From Pseudomonadota bacterium (GTDB taxonomy: Bacteria; Pseudomonadota; Alphaproteobacteria; Rhizobiales; Pleomorphomonadaceae), in the NCBI GenBank assembly GCA_018262505.1, contig JAGSYV010000009.1, positions 1 through 64,000 on the forward strand: 64,000 nt of DNA, written 5' to 3'. A program made the position numbers and the translations under genes. The notes below the pieces were generated by a model. That model was given only the letters and a program-made list of their open reading frames with translations. It ran no database searches and was not told the DNA's origin. This document shows positions 41,630-49,958 of this stretch, piece by piece; within the stretch, counting starts at the first letter, position 1; each line of letters opens with the position of its first letter.

Positions 41630-41695
41630 TCCTCACCGCCTCCCCTATCTCAAGCGGACCATAATCCCCGTTCGGCAATCGATGCAAGAAATTTG

Positions 41696-41762
41696 TGGCA
41701 GCGCTGCCAAAACGTATTGGCAGCGCTGCCAAGTGGTGCTATCAACGTTGGCAGCGCTGCCA
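41696..41762. promoter_or_regulatory. Three LacI operators, helically phased
   Basis: TGGCAGCGCTGCCA occurs perfectly at 41696-41709, 41718-41731 and 41749-41762. Centres are 22 and 31 bp apart, close to two and three helical turns, so all three face the same side of the DNA. The palindrome has the central CG typical of LacI-family sites. They control both divergent operons. Confidence 0.92.
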
Positions 41763-41950
41763 CAGCAGCGATTCCATGCCTGGAGGAGACCTCGCATGGG
41801 ACAGCGCCGGCAGATGAGGAGTTGGAGGAGTCCATATGCCCACGGTGTTCGTTCACCCGCCGTAACCGGCCCGCCGTCTTGCCACGACTTCGATAGAGCG
41901 CGCGCCGTTGCCACGGGCCGCCGACGCTTATCCTTTTTTCCAGGGTCTTA

Positions 41951-42092
41951 GTGCCCGACCCAAAACTCGCTGGGGCGAGGCAGATAGCGATGAATTCGAG
42001 AACCGGAGCGGAGCGAACATAAGGTTCGTGAGCACCGGAAGCGCAGAAATCGAAGCTAGATGCCCGTACCAGTAGAGTTTTGGGTCAGGCAC
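41951..42092 (-). repeat. Family B structured repeat, copy B4 (minimal form)
   Basis: Outer stem GTGCC..GACCCAAAACTC-GCTGG paired with CCAG-TA-GAGTTTTGGGTC..GGCAC; core hairpin CGAAC-ataag-GTTCG (both strands changed relative to CGGAC/GTCCG of other copies). Neither module is present. Unlike the other copies it lies between the LacI operators and the ltnD start, so it would be part of the ltnD leader transcript. Confidence 0.8.
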
Positions 42093-42157
42093 TTACGCGG
42101 GCAGCGCGCCGATCATGATCGATCCCGCACGCCCATTCCAATCCAGCAGGTAATCAA

Positions 42158-43072
42158 ATGACCAACACTTCCAAACCAACGGCCGCCGTCATCGGCCTCG
42201 GCTCGATGGGCCTCGGCATGGCCTTGTCGCTTCTGCGCGAGGGCATCGCCGTCACAGGTTGCGACGTGGTCGCCGCCTCTGTCGCCAAGCTGGTCGAGGC
42301 CGGCGGCAAGGCCGCCGCCAACCCGGCCGAGGCGGCGCGCGGTGCCGACGTGGTCATTTCCGTGGTGGTCAACGCCGCCCAGACCGAGGGCGTGCTGTTC
42401 GGCGAGCATGGCGCCGCCGAAACCATGGCGCCCGGCGCCGTCTTCGTCTCCGCCGCCACCATGGACCCGGAAATCGCCCGTCGCCTCGCCGCTCGGCTGG
42501 AAGCCACCGGCCGGCTCTATCTCGACGCGCCGATCTCCGGCGGCGCCGTGAAGGCGGCCGCCGGCCAGCTGACCATCCTCGCCTCCGGCTCGGCCGCCGC
42601 CTTCGCCAAGGCCCGCCCAGCCCTCGATGCCATGGCCGGCAAGCTCTATGAACTCGGCGACAGCGCCGGCACCGGCGCCGCCTTCAAGATGATCAATCAG
42701 TTGCTCGCCGGCGTCCACATCGCCGCCGCCTGCGAGGCGATCACGCTGGCCGCCCGCCAGGGGCTCGACCTCCACAAGGTCTACGAGGTGATCACCGCCT
42801 CGGCCGGCAATTCCTGGATGTTCGAAAACCGCGTGCCGCATGTGCTCGACGGCGACTACAGCCCCAAGAGCGCCGTCGACATCTTCGTCAAGGATCTCGG
42901 CATCATCCAGGACATGGCGCGCGGCGCCAAGTATCCGGTGCCCGTCGCCGCCTCGGCGCTGCAGATGTTCCTCGCCGCCTCCGGCTCGGGCCTCGGCCGC
43001 GAGGATGACAGCGCCGTCGCCAAGATTTATGCCCAGCTGGCCGGCGTCAGCCTGCCCACCGCCAAAAGCTGA
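42158..43072 (+). CDS. ltnD: L-threonate (or D-erythronate) dehydrogenase, beta-hydroxyacid dehydrogenase family
   Basis: 304 residues. N-terminal NAD-binding IGLGSMGLGMALSLLREG, substrate motif DAPISGGAVKAAAGQLTI at about residue 120, and catalytic Lys in GTGAAFKMINQLLAGVHIAA. It oxidises the 2-hydroxyl (L-threonate) to 2-oxo-tetronate, the first step of the pathway. First gene of the plus-strand operon. The related enzyme for D-erythronate (DenD) belongs to another family, favouring L-threonate. Confidence 0.88.
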   Translation: MTNTSKPTAAVIGLGSMGLGMALSLLREGIAVTGCDVVAASVAKLVEAGGKAAANPAEAARGADVVISVVVNAAQTEGVLFGEHGAAETMAPGAVFVSAATMDPEIARRLAARLEATGRLYLDAPISGGAVKAAAGQLTILASGSAAAFAKARPALDAMAGKLYELGDSAGTGAAFKMINQLLAGVHIAAACEAITLAARQGLDLHKVYEVITASAGNSWMFENRVPHVLDGDYSPKSAVDIFVKDLGIIQDMARGAKYPVPVAASALQMFLAASGSGLGREDDSAVAKIYAQLAGVSLPTAKS

Positions 43073-43084
43073 GGAGACGGGACG

Positions 43085-43864
43085 ATGCCGCGCTTTGCCG
43101 CCAACCTCACCATGATGTTCAACGAGGTGCCGTTCCTCGATCGCTTCGATCGGGCGGCCGCCGCCGGCTTCACCGCCGTCGAATATCTGTTCCCCTATGA
43201 CTTCCCGGTCGACGCCATCGCCGAACGTCTGACCCGCAACAAGCTGACGCAGGCGCTGTTCAACCTGCCGCCCGGCAACTGGGCGGCCGGCGAGCGTGGC
43301 ATCGCCTGCCTGCCGGATCGCTTTGCCGAGCTGAAGGCCGGCGTCGAAACCGCCCTGCCCTATGCGCTGGCCACCGGCGTCAAGCGCGTGCATCTGATGT
43401 CGGGCATCGGCGACCGCGCCAATCCGGCCCACGCCAAGGCCTATCGCGAGGCGGTCAAGACCGCCGCCAACCGGCTCGGCGAGGTCGGCCTCGATCTGGT
43501 GCTGGAGCCGATCAACGGCCGCGACATGCCCGGCTACTTCCTCAACGATTTCGCCTGGGCGGTCGACCTGATCAACGACCTCGCCCTGCCGAACCTCAAG
43601 CTGCAGTTCGACATCTACCACCGCCAGATCATGCATGGCGACGTCACCATGGCGCTGCGCGCCCTGATGCCGCTCGTCGGTCATATCCAGATCGCCTCGG
43701 TGCCGGCGCGCAACGAACCGTCGGATGGCGAGCTCAACTACGGCTTCCTGTTCGCCGAACTCGACCGCCTGGGCTACGCCGGTTTCGTCGGCTGCGAGTA
43801 TCGCCCGGCCGGCGTCACCGAAGCCGGCCTTAGCTGGTTCGCCCCCTACGTCGGACAGCGCTGA
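43085..43864 (+). CDS. otnI: 2-oxo-tetronate isomerase (hydroxypyruvate isomerase family)
   Basis: 259 residues, TIM barrel of the xylose isomerase/Hyi family: MMFNEVPFLDRFDRAAAAGF, AVEYLFPYDFP, the metal-site LVLEPINGRDMPGYFL (Glu) and LQFDIYHRQIMHGD (Asp, His), then HIQIASVPARNEP and FVGCEYRPAG (Glu). It converts 2-oxo- to 3-oxo-tetronate. A GAGGAGA ribosome site lies 12 bp after ltnD. Confidence 0.9.
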   Translation: MPRFAANLTMMFNEVPFLDRFDRAAAAGFTAVEYLFPYDFPVDAIAERLTRNKLTQALFNLPPGNWAAGERGIACLPDRFAELKAGVETALPYALATGVKRVHLMSGIGDRANPAHAKAYREAVKTAANRLGEVGLDLVLEPINGRDMPGYFLNDFAWAVDLINDLALPNLKLQFDIYHRQIMHGDVTMALRALMPLVGHIQIASVPARNEPSDGELNYGFLFAELDRLGYAGFVGCEYRPAGVTEAGLSWFAPYVGQR

Positions 43865-43875
43865 AAGGACCCATC

Positions 43876-45141
43876 ATGTCGCTTCTCCTCGGCGTTGTCG
43901 CCGATGACTATACCGGCGCGTCCGACCTTGCCAACGCCCTGACGCGCAACGGCCTGTCCACCATCCAGACCATCGGCGTGCCGGCCGATCTGGACCTGCC
44001 GGAGGTCGACGCCATCGTCGTCGCCCTGAAAAGCCGCTCCATCGAACCGGCCGCCGCCGTGGAGAAATCCGTCGACGCGGCCAGTTGGATGCGCGGCCGC
44101 GGCGCCGAGCACATCCTGTTCAAGATCTGCTCGACCTTCGACTCCACCGACCAGGGCAACATCGGCCCGGTCACCGACGCGCTCGCCGCGCTGACCGGCG
44201 AGAGCGTGGCGCTGGTCAACCCGTCGTTCCCCGAGAACAAGCGCACCGTCTATCAGGGGCACCTGTTCGTCGGCGATCGGCCGCTCAACGAAAGCCCGCT
44301 GAAGGACCATCCGCTCAACCCGATGCACGACGCCGACCTCGTCCGCGTGCTCGGCCGCCAGAGCCGCCGCCCGGTCGGGCTGATCGACCTGCAGACGGTG
44401 GCCGCCGGCAAGGACAGCATCGAGCGGCGGCGCGCCGTTCTCGCCTCGCAAGGCGTCGGCACCGCCATCATCGACGCCATCACCGAGGCGGAGCTTGAGA
44501 TCATCGGCCGCGTCGCCGTCGGCACCAGGCTGTCGGTCGGCGCCTCCGGCATCGGCATCGGCCTCGCCCGTGCCTATGTGGCCGATGGCCGCGCCAAGGG
44601 CACCAAGAGCGCTGCCAGCACCGGCATCGGCGGCCCCGCCGTCTGCCTCGCCGGCTCCTGCTCGCGGGCGACATTGGCCCAGATCGAGGAAGCCAAGGCG
44701 GTCATGCCGGTGCTGCCGCTCGACGTCGAGGACGTGCTGTCGCTCGGCAGCGCCGTCGAGAAGGCGATTGCCTGGGCCGGCGAGCGCCTGCCCAGCGGCC
44801 CGGTGCTGATCGCCTCCAGCGCCGATGCCGACACGGTCGGCCGCATCCAGTCGCGGCACGGTCGCGAGCGGGCCGGCCACGCCATCGAGGCGGCCATGGC
44901 GGCGCTGGCCGAAGCCATGGTGGCGCGCGGCGTCCGCCGTCTGGTGATCGCCGGTGGCGAGACCTCCGGCGCGGTGGTCGATCGCCTCGGCCTCAAGGCC
45001 TTCCTGATCGGCCCGGAAATCGCCCCCGGCGTGCCGGCGCTGTTCACGGTCGGCGACGGGCCGGCCATGGGTCTGGCGCTGAAGTCCGGCAACTTCGGTG
45101 GCCCCAACTTCTTCGCCGACGCCCTGAAGATCATTGCCTAA
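43876..45141 (+). CDS. otnK: 3-oxo-tetronate kinase (DUF1537/four-carbon acid sugar kinase)
   Basis: 421 residues. N-terminal four-carbon acid sugar kinase domain (GVVADDYTGASDLANALTRN, FKICSTFDSTDQGNIGPVTD, NPSFPENKRTVYQGHLFV) and C-terminal nucleotide-binding domain (VCLAGSCSRATLAQIE, VIAGGETSGAVVDRLGLKAF). It phosphorylates 3-oxo-tetronate at O4 for OtnC. 11 bp behind otnI with GAAAGGAC before the ATG. Confidence 0.94.
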   Translation: MSLLLGVVADDYTGASDLANALTRNGLSTIQTIGVPADLDLPEVDAIVVALKSRSIEPAAAVEKSVDAASWMRGRGAEHILFKICSTFDSTDQGNIGPVTDALAALTGESVALVNPSFPENKRTVYQGHLFVGDRPLNESPLKDHPLNPMHDADLVRVLGRQSRRPVGLIDLQTVAAGKDSIERRRAVLASQGVGTAIIDAITEAELEIIGRVAVGTRLSVGASGIGIGLARAYVADGRAKGTKSAASTGIGGPAVCLAGSCSRATLAQIEEAKAVMPVLPLDVEDVLSLGSAVEKAIAWAGERLPSGPVLIASSADADTVGRIQSRHGRERAGHAIEAAMAALAEAMVARGVRRLVIAGGETSGAVVDRLGLKAFLIGPEIAPGVPALFTVGDGPAMGLALKSGNFGGPNFFADALKIIA

Positions 45142-45367
45142 TCCAGCGAATTGACCGTCGGCGGAACACCCGTCGGCGGGGAGGAACTCGGAACCGCCTT
45201 CGGGCGCGTGCCGATGCGAAGGGCCGGACGAGCAACCCGGCCCTTTCAGCCAACAGCGCATCTCACCGGCTCGCCGCTGTCGCGACGGGCAAGGGTCTTT
45301 GCACGCCGATTTTGCTGCCCGGCCGGAGGTGCCGGCACATCGGCTTTCCATTCAAGAGGGGGAAAAC
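45142..45367. other. otnK-gntP spacer
   Basis: 226 bp without a gene. GGGAGGAACTCGG and several GCCGGA/TCCGGC segments could form hairpins, but no convincing terminator or riboswitch is visible. Confidence 0.45.
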
Positions 45368-46720
45368 ATGCCAATTCTGATTGTTGCCGTGGGTATCGCC
45401 GCGCTGCTCATCCTGATCATGCGCTTCAGGATCAACGCCTTCGCCTCGCTGATCCTGGTGTCGTTTGCCGTGGCGCTGGTGCTCGGCCTGCCGATCGACA
45501 AGGTGGTGAAATCCATCGAAAGCGGCATCGGCGGCACGCTCGGCCACATCGCGCTGATCTTCGGCCTCGGCGTCATGCTCGGCCGCCTGATCGCCGAGTC
45601 CGGCGGCGCCCAGCGCATCGCCGTGACGCTGATCGACAAGTTCGGTCCGAAGAACGTCCAGTGGGCGGTCGTCGTCTCGTCCTTCATCATCGGCATCGCC
45701 CTGTTCTTCGAAGTGGGCGTCGTGCTGCTGATCCCCATCGTGCTCACCATGGCCCGCCAGTTGAGGGTGCCGGTGATGTATCTCGGCACGCCCATGGTGG
45801 CCGCGCTGATCACCGCCCACGCCTTCCTGCCGCCGCACCCCGGCCCGACGGTGGTGGCCGGCGAGTTCCATGCCGACATCGGCACGGTGCTGCTCTACGG
45901 CATCCTGATCGCCATCCCCTCGGTGCTCTTGGCCGGCCCGATCTTCACGGTTATCTCCAGGAAGATCGTGCCGTCGGCCTATGAGAAGATCTCGCACGGC
46001 GCCATCGACAGCAGCGACAAGCTGCCCTCGCTCGACAAGACACCGCCCTTCGGCATCTCGGTGCTCACCGCCATGCTGCCGGTGATCCTGATGTCGGTCG
46101 CCGCCATCATCTCCATCATCAAGTCGTCGATGGGCCTGCCCGACAGCACCGCCTTCTCCGTCATCCGCTTTGTCGGCGACGCTTCGGTGGCCATGCTGAT
46201 CTCGCTGTTCTTCGCCACCTACACCATGGGCCTCAAGCGCGGCATGCCGATCGAGAAGATCACCGATTTCTGCGCCGACGCGGCCAAGGACATCGGCATG
46301 ATGCTCTTGATCATCGGCGGCGGCGGCGCGCTGAAGCAGGTGCTGATCGACGGCGGCGTCGGCACCTATGTCGCCGCCCTGTTCGCCGGCAGCTCCATCT
46401 CGCCGCTGGTGTTCGCCTGGGTGGTCGCCGCCATCCTGCGCGTCGCCCTCGGCTCGGCCACGGTGGCGGCCATCTCCACGGTCGGCCTCGTCGCCCCCAT
46501 GCTGGCCTCGCACCCCGACGTCAACCTGGCACTGATCACGCTGGCCACCGGCGCCGGCAGCGCCACCTTCAGCCACGTCAACGACGCCGGCTTCTGGATG
46601 GTCAAGGAATCCTTCGGCCTCTCCATGAAGGAAACATTCGGCACCTGGTCGCTGCTCTGCGCCATCGTGTCACTGGTGGGCCTGGCCGGCGTACTGACGC
46701 TCAACAGCCTGATCGGCTGA
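45368..46720 (+). CDS. GntP family acid-sugar permease
   Basis: 450 residues, about 12-14 helices, from ATG 45368 behind AAGAGGGGG. GntP family marks: LGHIALIFGLGVMLGRLIAE, the EVGVVLLIPIVLTMAR helix, AFLPPHPGPTVVAGEFHAD and SHVNDAGFWMVKESFGLSMK near the C-terminus. Gluconate-type proton symporters of this group import four- to six-carbon acid sugars; here L-threonate or erythronate is the likely substrate. Confidence 0.92.
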   Translation: MPILIVAVGIAALLILIMRFRINAFASLILVSFAVALVLGLPIDKVVKSIESGIGGTLGHIALIFGLGVMLGRLIAESGGAQRIAVTLIDKFGPKNVQWAVVVSSFIIGIALFFEVGVVLLIPIVLTMARQLRVPVMYLGTPMVAALITAHAFLPPHPGPTVVAGEFHADIGTVLLYGILIAIPSVLLAGPIFTVISRKIVPSAYEKISHGAIDSSDKLPSLDKTPPFGISVLTAMLPVILMSVAAIISIIKSSMGLPDSTAFSVIRFVGDASVAMLISLFFATYTMGLKRGMPIEKITDFCADAAKDIGMMLLIIGGGGALKQVLIDGGVGTYVAALFAGSSISPLVFAWVVAAILRVALGSATVAAISTVGLVAPMLASHPDVNLALITLATGAGSATFSHVNDAGFWMVKESFGLSMKETFGTWSLLCAIVSLVGLAGVLTLNSLIG

Positions 46721-46744
46721 AAACCAGCTGTTGTCGAGCTTATG

Positions 46745-46774
46745 AAAGGGGGGCGCCCAGCGCTCCCCTTTTTC
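46745..46774 (+). terminator. Rho-independent terminator of the ltn/otn operon
   Basis: AAAGGGG-GCGC..GCGC-CCCCTTTTT: a GC-rich hairpin followed by a run of T, 25 bp after the gntP stop. Confidence 0.9.
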
Positions 46775-46790
46775 GCTTATCAAAAGAAAA

Positions 46791-46813
46791 CCGGCCCGAA
46801 CGTATCGGGCCGG
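46791..46813 (-). terminator. Rho-independent terminator of the HbpS/GlcG-like gene
   Basis: Perfect stem CCGGCCCG-N7-CGGGCCGG, followed on the minus strand by TTTTCTTTT. It sits 25 bp past the minus-strand stop at 46838. Confidence 0.9.
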
Positions 46814-46837
46814 CCACGATTGATGCGAGAGTGATGA

Positions 46838-47329
46838 TCAGTTGGCGCCGGCGGCACCGGCTTGGGCAACGGCCATGTCATCCTCGACTGACGAACCGGA
46901 CACGCCGATCGCGCCGATGATGACGCCATCCTTGTCCTTGATCAGCTCGCCACCGCCGAAGATCACGAGACCGTCGTTGGTGACTTCGATGCCGTAGAGC
47001 GGTTGGCCAACCTGGGCGAGCGCGCCGAGGTCCTTGGTCGGCATGTTGAACAAGCGGGCGGTCTTGGCCTTCTTGATCGAAATGTCGACGCTGCCGAGGA
47101 AGGCGCCTTCCATGCGGGCGAAAGCCTTCAGGTTGCCGCCGGCATCGACGATGGCGATGTTCATCAGCGTGCCCTGCGCCTTGGCCTTGGCCTTGGCTGC
47201 GTCGATGGCCTTGTCGGCTTGCGCGAGCGTGATGTCACCCGGGAGAATCAGCTTGGAGGCATCGGCGGCAAGAGCCGCGCCGGCCATCAGAGTGCCCAGC
47301 GCGAATGCAATAACGGCTTTACTAAACAT
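46838..47329 (-). CDS. Secreted HbpS/GlcG (DUF336) family protein
   Basis: 163 residues from ATG 47329 behind AGGAGGAG. Signal peptide [20 protein letters not shown] with cleavage after AALA, then the DUF336 domain: [40 protein letters not shown], and [20 protein letters not shown]. Family members bind haem (HbpS) or accompany glycolate or alcohol metabolism. A secreted version near an aldehyde dehydrogenase gene suggests a role in alcohol or aldehyde use, not demonstrated. Confidence 0.9.
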   Translation of the reverse strand: MFSKAVIAFALGTLMAGAALAADASKLILPGDITLAQADKAIDAAKAKAKAQGTLMNIAIVDAGGNLKAFARMEGAFLGSVDISIKKAKTARLFNMPTKDLGALAQVGQPLYGIEVTNDGLVIFGGGELIKDKDGVIIGAIGVSGSSVEDDMAVAQAGAAGAN

Positions 47330-47627
47330 AGTAACTCCTCCTGCGAAGACCGGTCTGCCTCTCCTCATCCGGTGGATTGATATTTACGCTTTTCAAGCGG
47401 AATGCCTTTCGAACAAGACTTTGCAGTGCCGAAACACTACAAACCATTCGTTTTGCAGCCGCGTTGGAAGATGTAACATTGAAAAATATATCGATCCATC
47501 ACTATCCACTGCGTCGGTATTTTGCCGGATGAAAGTCAATCCTGCATGGGAGTCTGAAGAACAGGGCATCGTCCGAAGGGCGTGAAGCAAGGATCGAGAA
47601 GATGATGCTTTGATATGTGCCTCATCA
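47330..47627. other. Intergenic region, no gene seen
   Basis: Upstream of the HbpS-like gene. TTACT..AGTAA flanks that gene's ribosome site, and the stretch 47395-47520 is A/T-richer than average, as expected for a promoter. No coherent reading frame. Confidence 0.5.
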
Positions 47628-47700
47628 CCTTCTCGTCCTGAGGTCCACCTTGAATTCACACGTGAATTCAAGCGGCCTGCGCGGGATGACACTTCATTGA
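47628..47700. repeat. Family A repeat, copy A10 with EcoRI-type hairpin
   Basis: CGTCCTGAGGTCCACCTTG and AATTCACACGTGAATTCAAG, then CGGCCTGCGCGGGATGACA. The long hairpin of copy A5 is present, but its right arm has recombined with an ordinary family A arm. Confidence 0.65.
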
Positions 47701-47756
47701 TATGAAACAGAAAGATAGCGCAGCGCTCGTCGCTCGCAGAACGATCTCCCCTCACC

Positions 47757-47830
47757 ATCAAGCTGTCATCCTGGCGCAGGCCAGGACCTCGGGCAGGACA
47801 GAGTGCGATGTCGATATAGCGCTCCCATCA
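47757..47830. repeat. Family A repeat, copy A11 (right half)
   Basis: TGTCATCCTGGCGCAGGCCA then GGACCTCGGGCAGGACAGAG and GATATAGCGCTCCC. Hairpin CCTGGC-GCAG-GCCAGG at 47770-47785, another stem variant that still pairs. Confidence 0.75.
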
Positions 47831-47859
47831 CCAATGCCGCCTGATATCGGCCATCGCGC

Positions 47860-48030
47860 CTCTCGTCCTGAGGTCCTCGCTTTCGCAAGGATGACAGCGT
47901 GATAGTGAGGGGAGCCTACCTGCCAGCGCGACAGATAACGGCACCAGTCTAACCGCTTGTCCCTAAATATAGATTTGTCATCCTTGCGAAAGCGAGGACC
48001 TCGGGCAGAAGGAGGCGAGCGGCGGATATA
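47860..48030. repeat. Family A palindromic repeat, copy A12 (paired arms)
   Basis: Left arm CCTGAGGTCCTCGCTTTCGC (from 47866) and right arm TTGCGAAAGCGAGGACCTCG (near 47983) are exact complements over about 30 bp. The tail GGCGGATATAGCGTCCC runs up to a C9 tract. Confidence 0.8.
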
Positions 48031-48104
48031 GCGTCCCCCCCCCCACCAACAGCTTGAAGCGCCGACCCGGTTCACCCGGATCGGCGCTTCTCATGTTCGC
48101 GACC

Positions 48105-48299
48105 AGAGCCTGAAGCGAAATTCGCTGGGGCGCGGCAGATGGCGACGGCTTCGAGAACCGGAGCGCAGCGGACTTCCTGTCCGTGAGCACCGGAAGCGCA
48201 GAAGACTAAGCCCAAGGCATCCGCCCGAAAAGTTGCAGACTTTTCGGATAAAGCGGATGCCCAGAGATGCCCACCCCAGTAGAATTCCCCTCAGGCTCT
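48105..48299 (-). repeat. Family B structured repeat, copy B5 (module 2 only)
   Basis: Outer stem AGAGCCTGA (48105-48113) with TCAGGCTCT (48291-48299), then AATTC-GCTGGGG against CCCCAG-TA-GAATT. Core hairpin CGGAC-ttcct-GTCCG without module 1; module 2 present (GCATCCGC-CCGAAAAGT..ACTTTTCGG..GCGGATGC). The right end is the TAG stop of the aldehyde dehydrogenase gene. Confidence 0.82.
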
Positions 48300-49815
48300 A
48301 GAAGAAGCCGAGCTTCTTGGGGCTATACGACACCAAGAGGTTCTTGGTCTGCTGATAGTGGTCGAGCATCATCGAGTGGGTTTCGCGGCCGATGCCCGAC
48401 TGCTTGTAGCCACCGAAGGCCGCGTGGGCCGGATAGGCGTGGTAGCAGTTGGTCCATACGCGGCCGGCCTGGATGTTGCGGCCGAAGCGATAGAGGCGGT
48501 TGGCGTCGCGGCTCCATACGCCGGCCCCGAGGCCGTAGAGCGTATCGTTGGCGATCTCCAGCGCTTCGTCCTCGTCCTTGAAGGTGGTGACCGAGACCAC
48601 CGGGCCGAAGATCTCTTCCCGGAACACGCGCATCTTGTTGTTGCCGTGGAAGACGGTCGGCGTCACGTAGTAGCCGCCTTCAAGATCGCCGCCGAGGTGG
48701 GCGCGCGTGCCGCCCGTCAGCACTTGGGCGCCTTCCTCGCGTCCGATGTCGAAGTAGCCGAGGATCTTGTTCATCTGCTCCTCGGACGCCTGGGCGCCGA
48801 TCATCGTCTCCGGGTCGAGCGGGCTGCCCTGCTTGATGGCGTGAACGCGGGCGAGCGCGCGTTCCATGAACTTCTCGTAGATGCTTTCCTGGATCAGGGC
48901 GCGGCTCGGGCAGGTGCAGACCTCGCCCTGGTTGAGGGCGAACATCACGAAGCCCTCGATGGCCTTGTCGAAGAAGTCGTCATCCTCGGCCATCACGTCG
49001 GAAAAGAAGATGTTGGGCGACTTGCCGCCGAGTTCCAGCGTCACCGGGATGAGGTTCTGGCCGGCATACTGCATGATCAGCCGGCCGGTCGACGTCTCGC
49101 CGGTGAAGGCGATCTTGGCGACGCGCGGCGAGGAGGCCAGCGGCTTGCCCGCCTCGAGGCCGAAGCCGTTGACGACGTTGAGCACGCCGGGCGGCAGCAG
49201 GTCGCCGACGAGATCCATCAGCACGAGGATCGAGGCCGGCGTCTGCTCGGCCGGTTTCAGCACCACGCAGTTGCCGGCGGCGAGCGCCGGAGCGAGCTTC
49301 CAGGCGGCCATCAGGATGGGGAAGTTCCAGGGAATGATCTGGCCGACCACGCCGAGCGGCTCGTGGAAATGATAGGCGATGGTGTCGTGGTCGATTTCGG
49401 ACAGCGTGCCTTCCTGCGCGCGCAGGCAGCCCGCGAAATAGCGGAAATGGTCGATGGCCAGCGGAATGTCGGCGGCCATGGTCTCGCGGATCGGCTTGCC
49501 GTTGTCCCAGGTCTCGGCCAGCGCCAGCAGCTGAAGATTTTCTTCCATGCGATCGGCGATGCGGTTCAGGATATAGGCGCGCTGGGCAACGTTGGTCTTG
49601 CCCCACGCCTCGCGCGCCGCATGGGCGGCATCCAGCGCCAGCTCGATATCGGCGGCCTCGGAACGCGCCACTTCGCAGAGCTTCTGGCCGGTGATCGGCG
49701 ACAGGTTGTCAAAGGTGCGCCCGCTCAGCGCGTCCTTGAACTCGCCGCCGATGTAGTTGCCATACTTGGTCCGGAACGGCAGATCTGCGGCCTTGACTGT
49801 GCTCTGATACGTCAT
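48298..49815 (-). CDS. NAD-dependent aldehyde dehydrogenase, ExaC/AcoD-type
   Basis: 505 residues from ATG 49815 behind GGGAGG. ALDH superfamily: [27 protein letters not shown], catalytic Glu in [14 protein letters not shown] and catalytic Cys in [15 protein letters not shown] (two Cys), ending [20 protein letters not shown]. The [16 protein letters not shown] pattern is that of acetaldehyde dehydrogenases used in ethanol or acetoin breakdown. The AcoR-like gene upstream on the same strand and the palindrome between them indicate dedicated control. Confidence 0.93.
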   Translation of the reverse strand: MTYQSTVKAADLPFRTKYGNYIGGEFKDALSGRTFDNLSPITGQKLCEVARSEAADIELALDAAHAAREAWGKTNVAQRAYILNRIADRMEENLQLLALAETWDNGKPIRETMAADIPLAIDHFRYFAGCLRAQEGTLSEIDHDTIAYHFHEPLGVVGQIIPWNFPILMAAWKLAPALAAGNCVVLKPAEQTPASILVLMDLVGDLLPPGVLNVVNGFGLEAGKPLASSPRVAKIAFTGETSTGRLIMQYAGQNLIPVTLELGGKSPNIFFSDVMAEDDDFFDKAIEGFVMFALNQGEVCTCPSRALIQESIYEKFMERALARVHAIKQGSPLDPETMIGAQASEEQMNKILGYFDIGREEGAQVLTGGTRAHLGGDLEGGYYVTPTVFHGNNKMRVFREEIFGPVVSVTTFKDEDEALEIANDTLYGLGAGVWSRDANRLYRFGRNIQAGRVWTNCYHAYPAHAAFGGYKQSGIGRETHSMMLDHYQQTKNLLVSYSPKKLGFF

Positions 49816-49915
49816 TTTGTCCTCCCAGACATGTCGCGCGTTCATCGCGCTGTCAGGAGAGTTGCGTACGCAAAACCCAATATCCAGCCGGCCCACCACG
49901 ACGGCGGGCTGCCAG

Positions 49916-49933
49916 TGTCGCAGTTCTGCGACA
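49916..49933. promoter_or_regulatory. Palindromic activator site for the aldehyde dehydrogenase gene
   Basis: TGTCGCAG-TT-CTGCGACA, a perfect 18-bp palindrome about 100 bp upstream of the aldehyde dehydrogenase start. TGTCGC/GCGACA dyads are typical sites of AcoR-type Fis-domain regulators. Confidence 0.75.
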
Positions 49934-49958
49934 GTCGGATGAGGGGATGTGGATCAGC

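Noticed and set aside
43846-45351. 501-codon minus-strand open frame opposite otnK
   Set aside because: No domain; the plus strand encodes an unmistakable DUF1537 kinase with a ribosome site.
49816-49915. Sigma-54 promoter (-24/-12) for the aldehyde dehydrogenase gene
   Set aside because: TGG..TTTTGC segments are present, but the GG-to-GC spacing is 12 rather than 10 bp.
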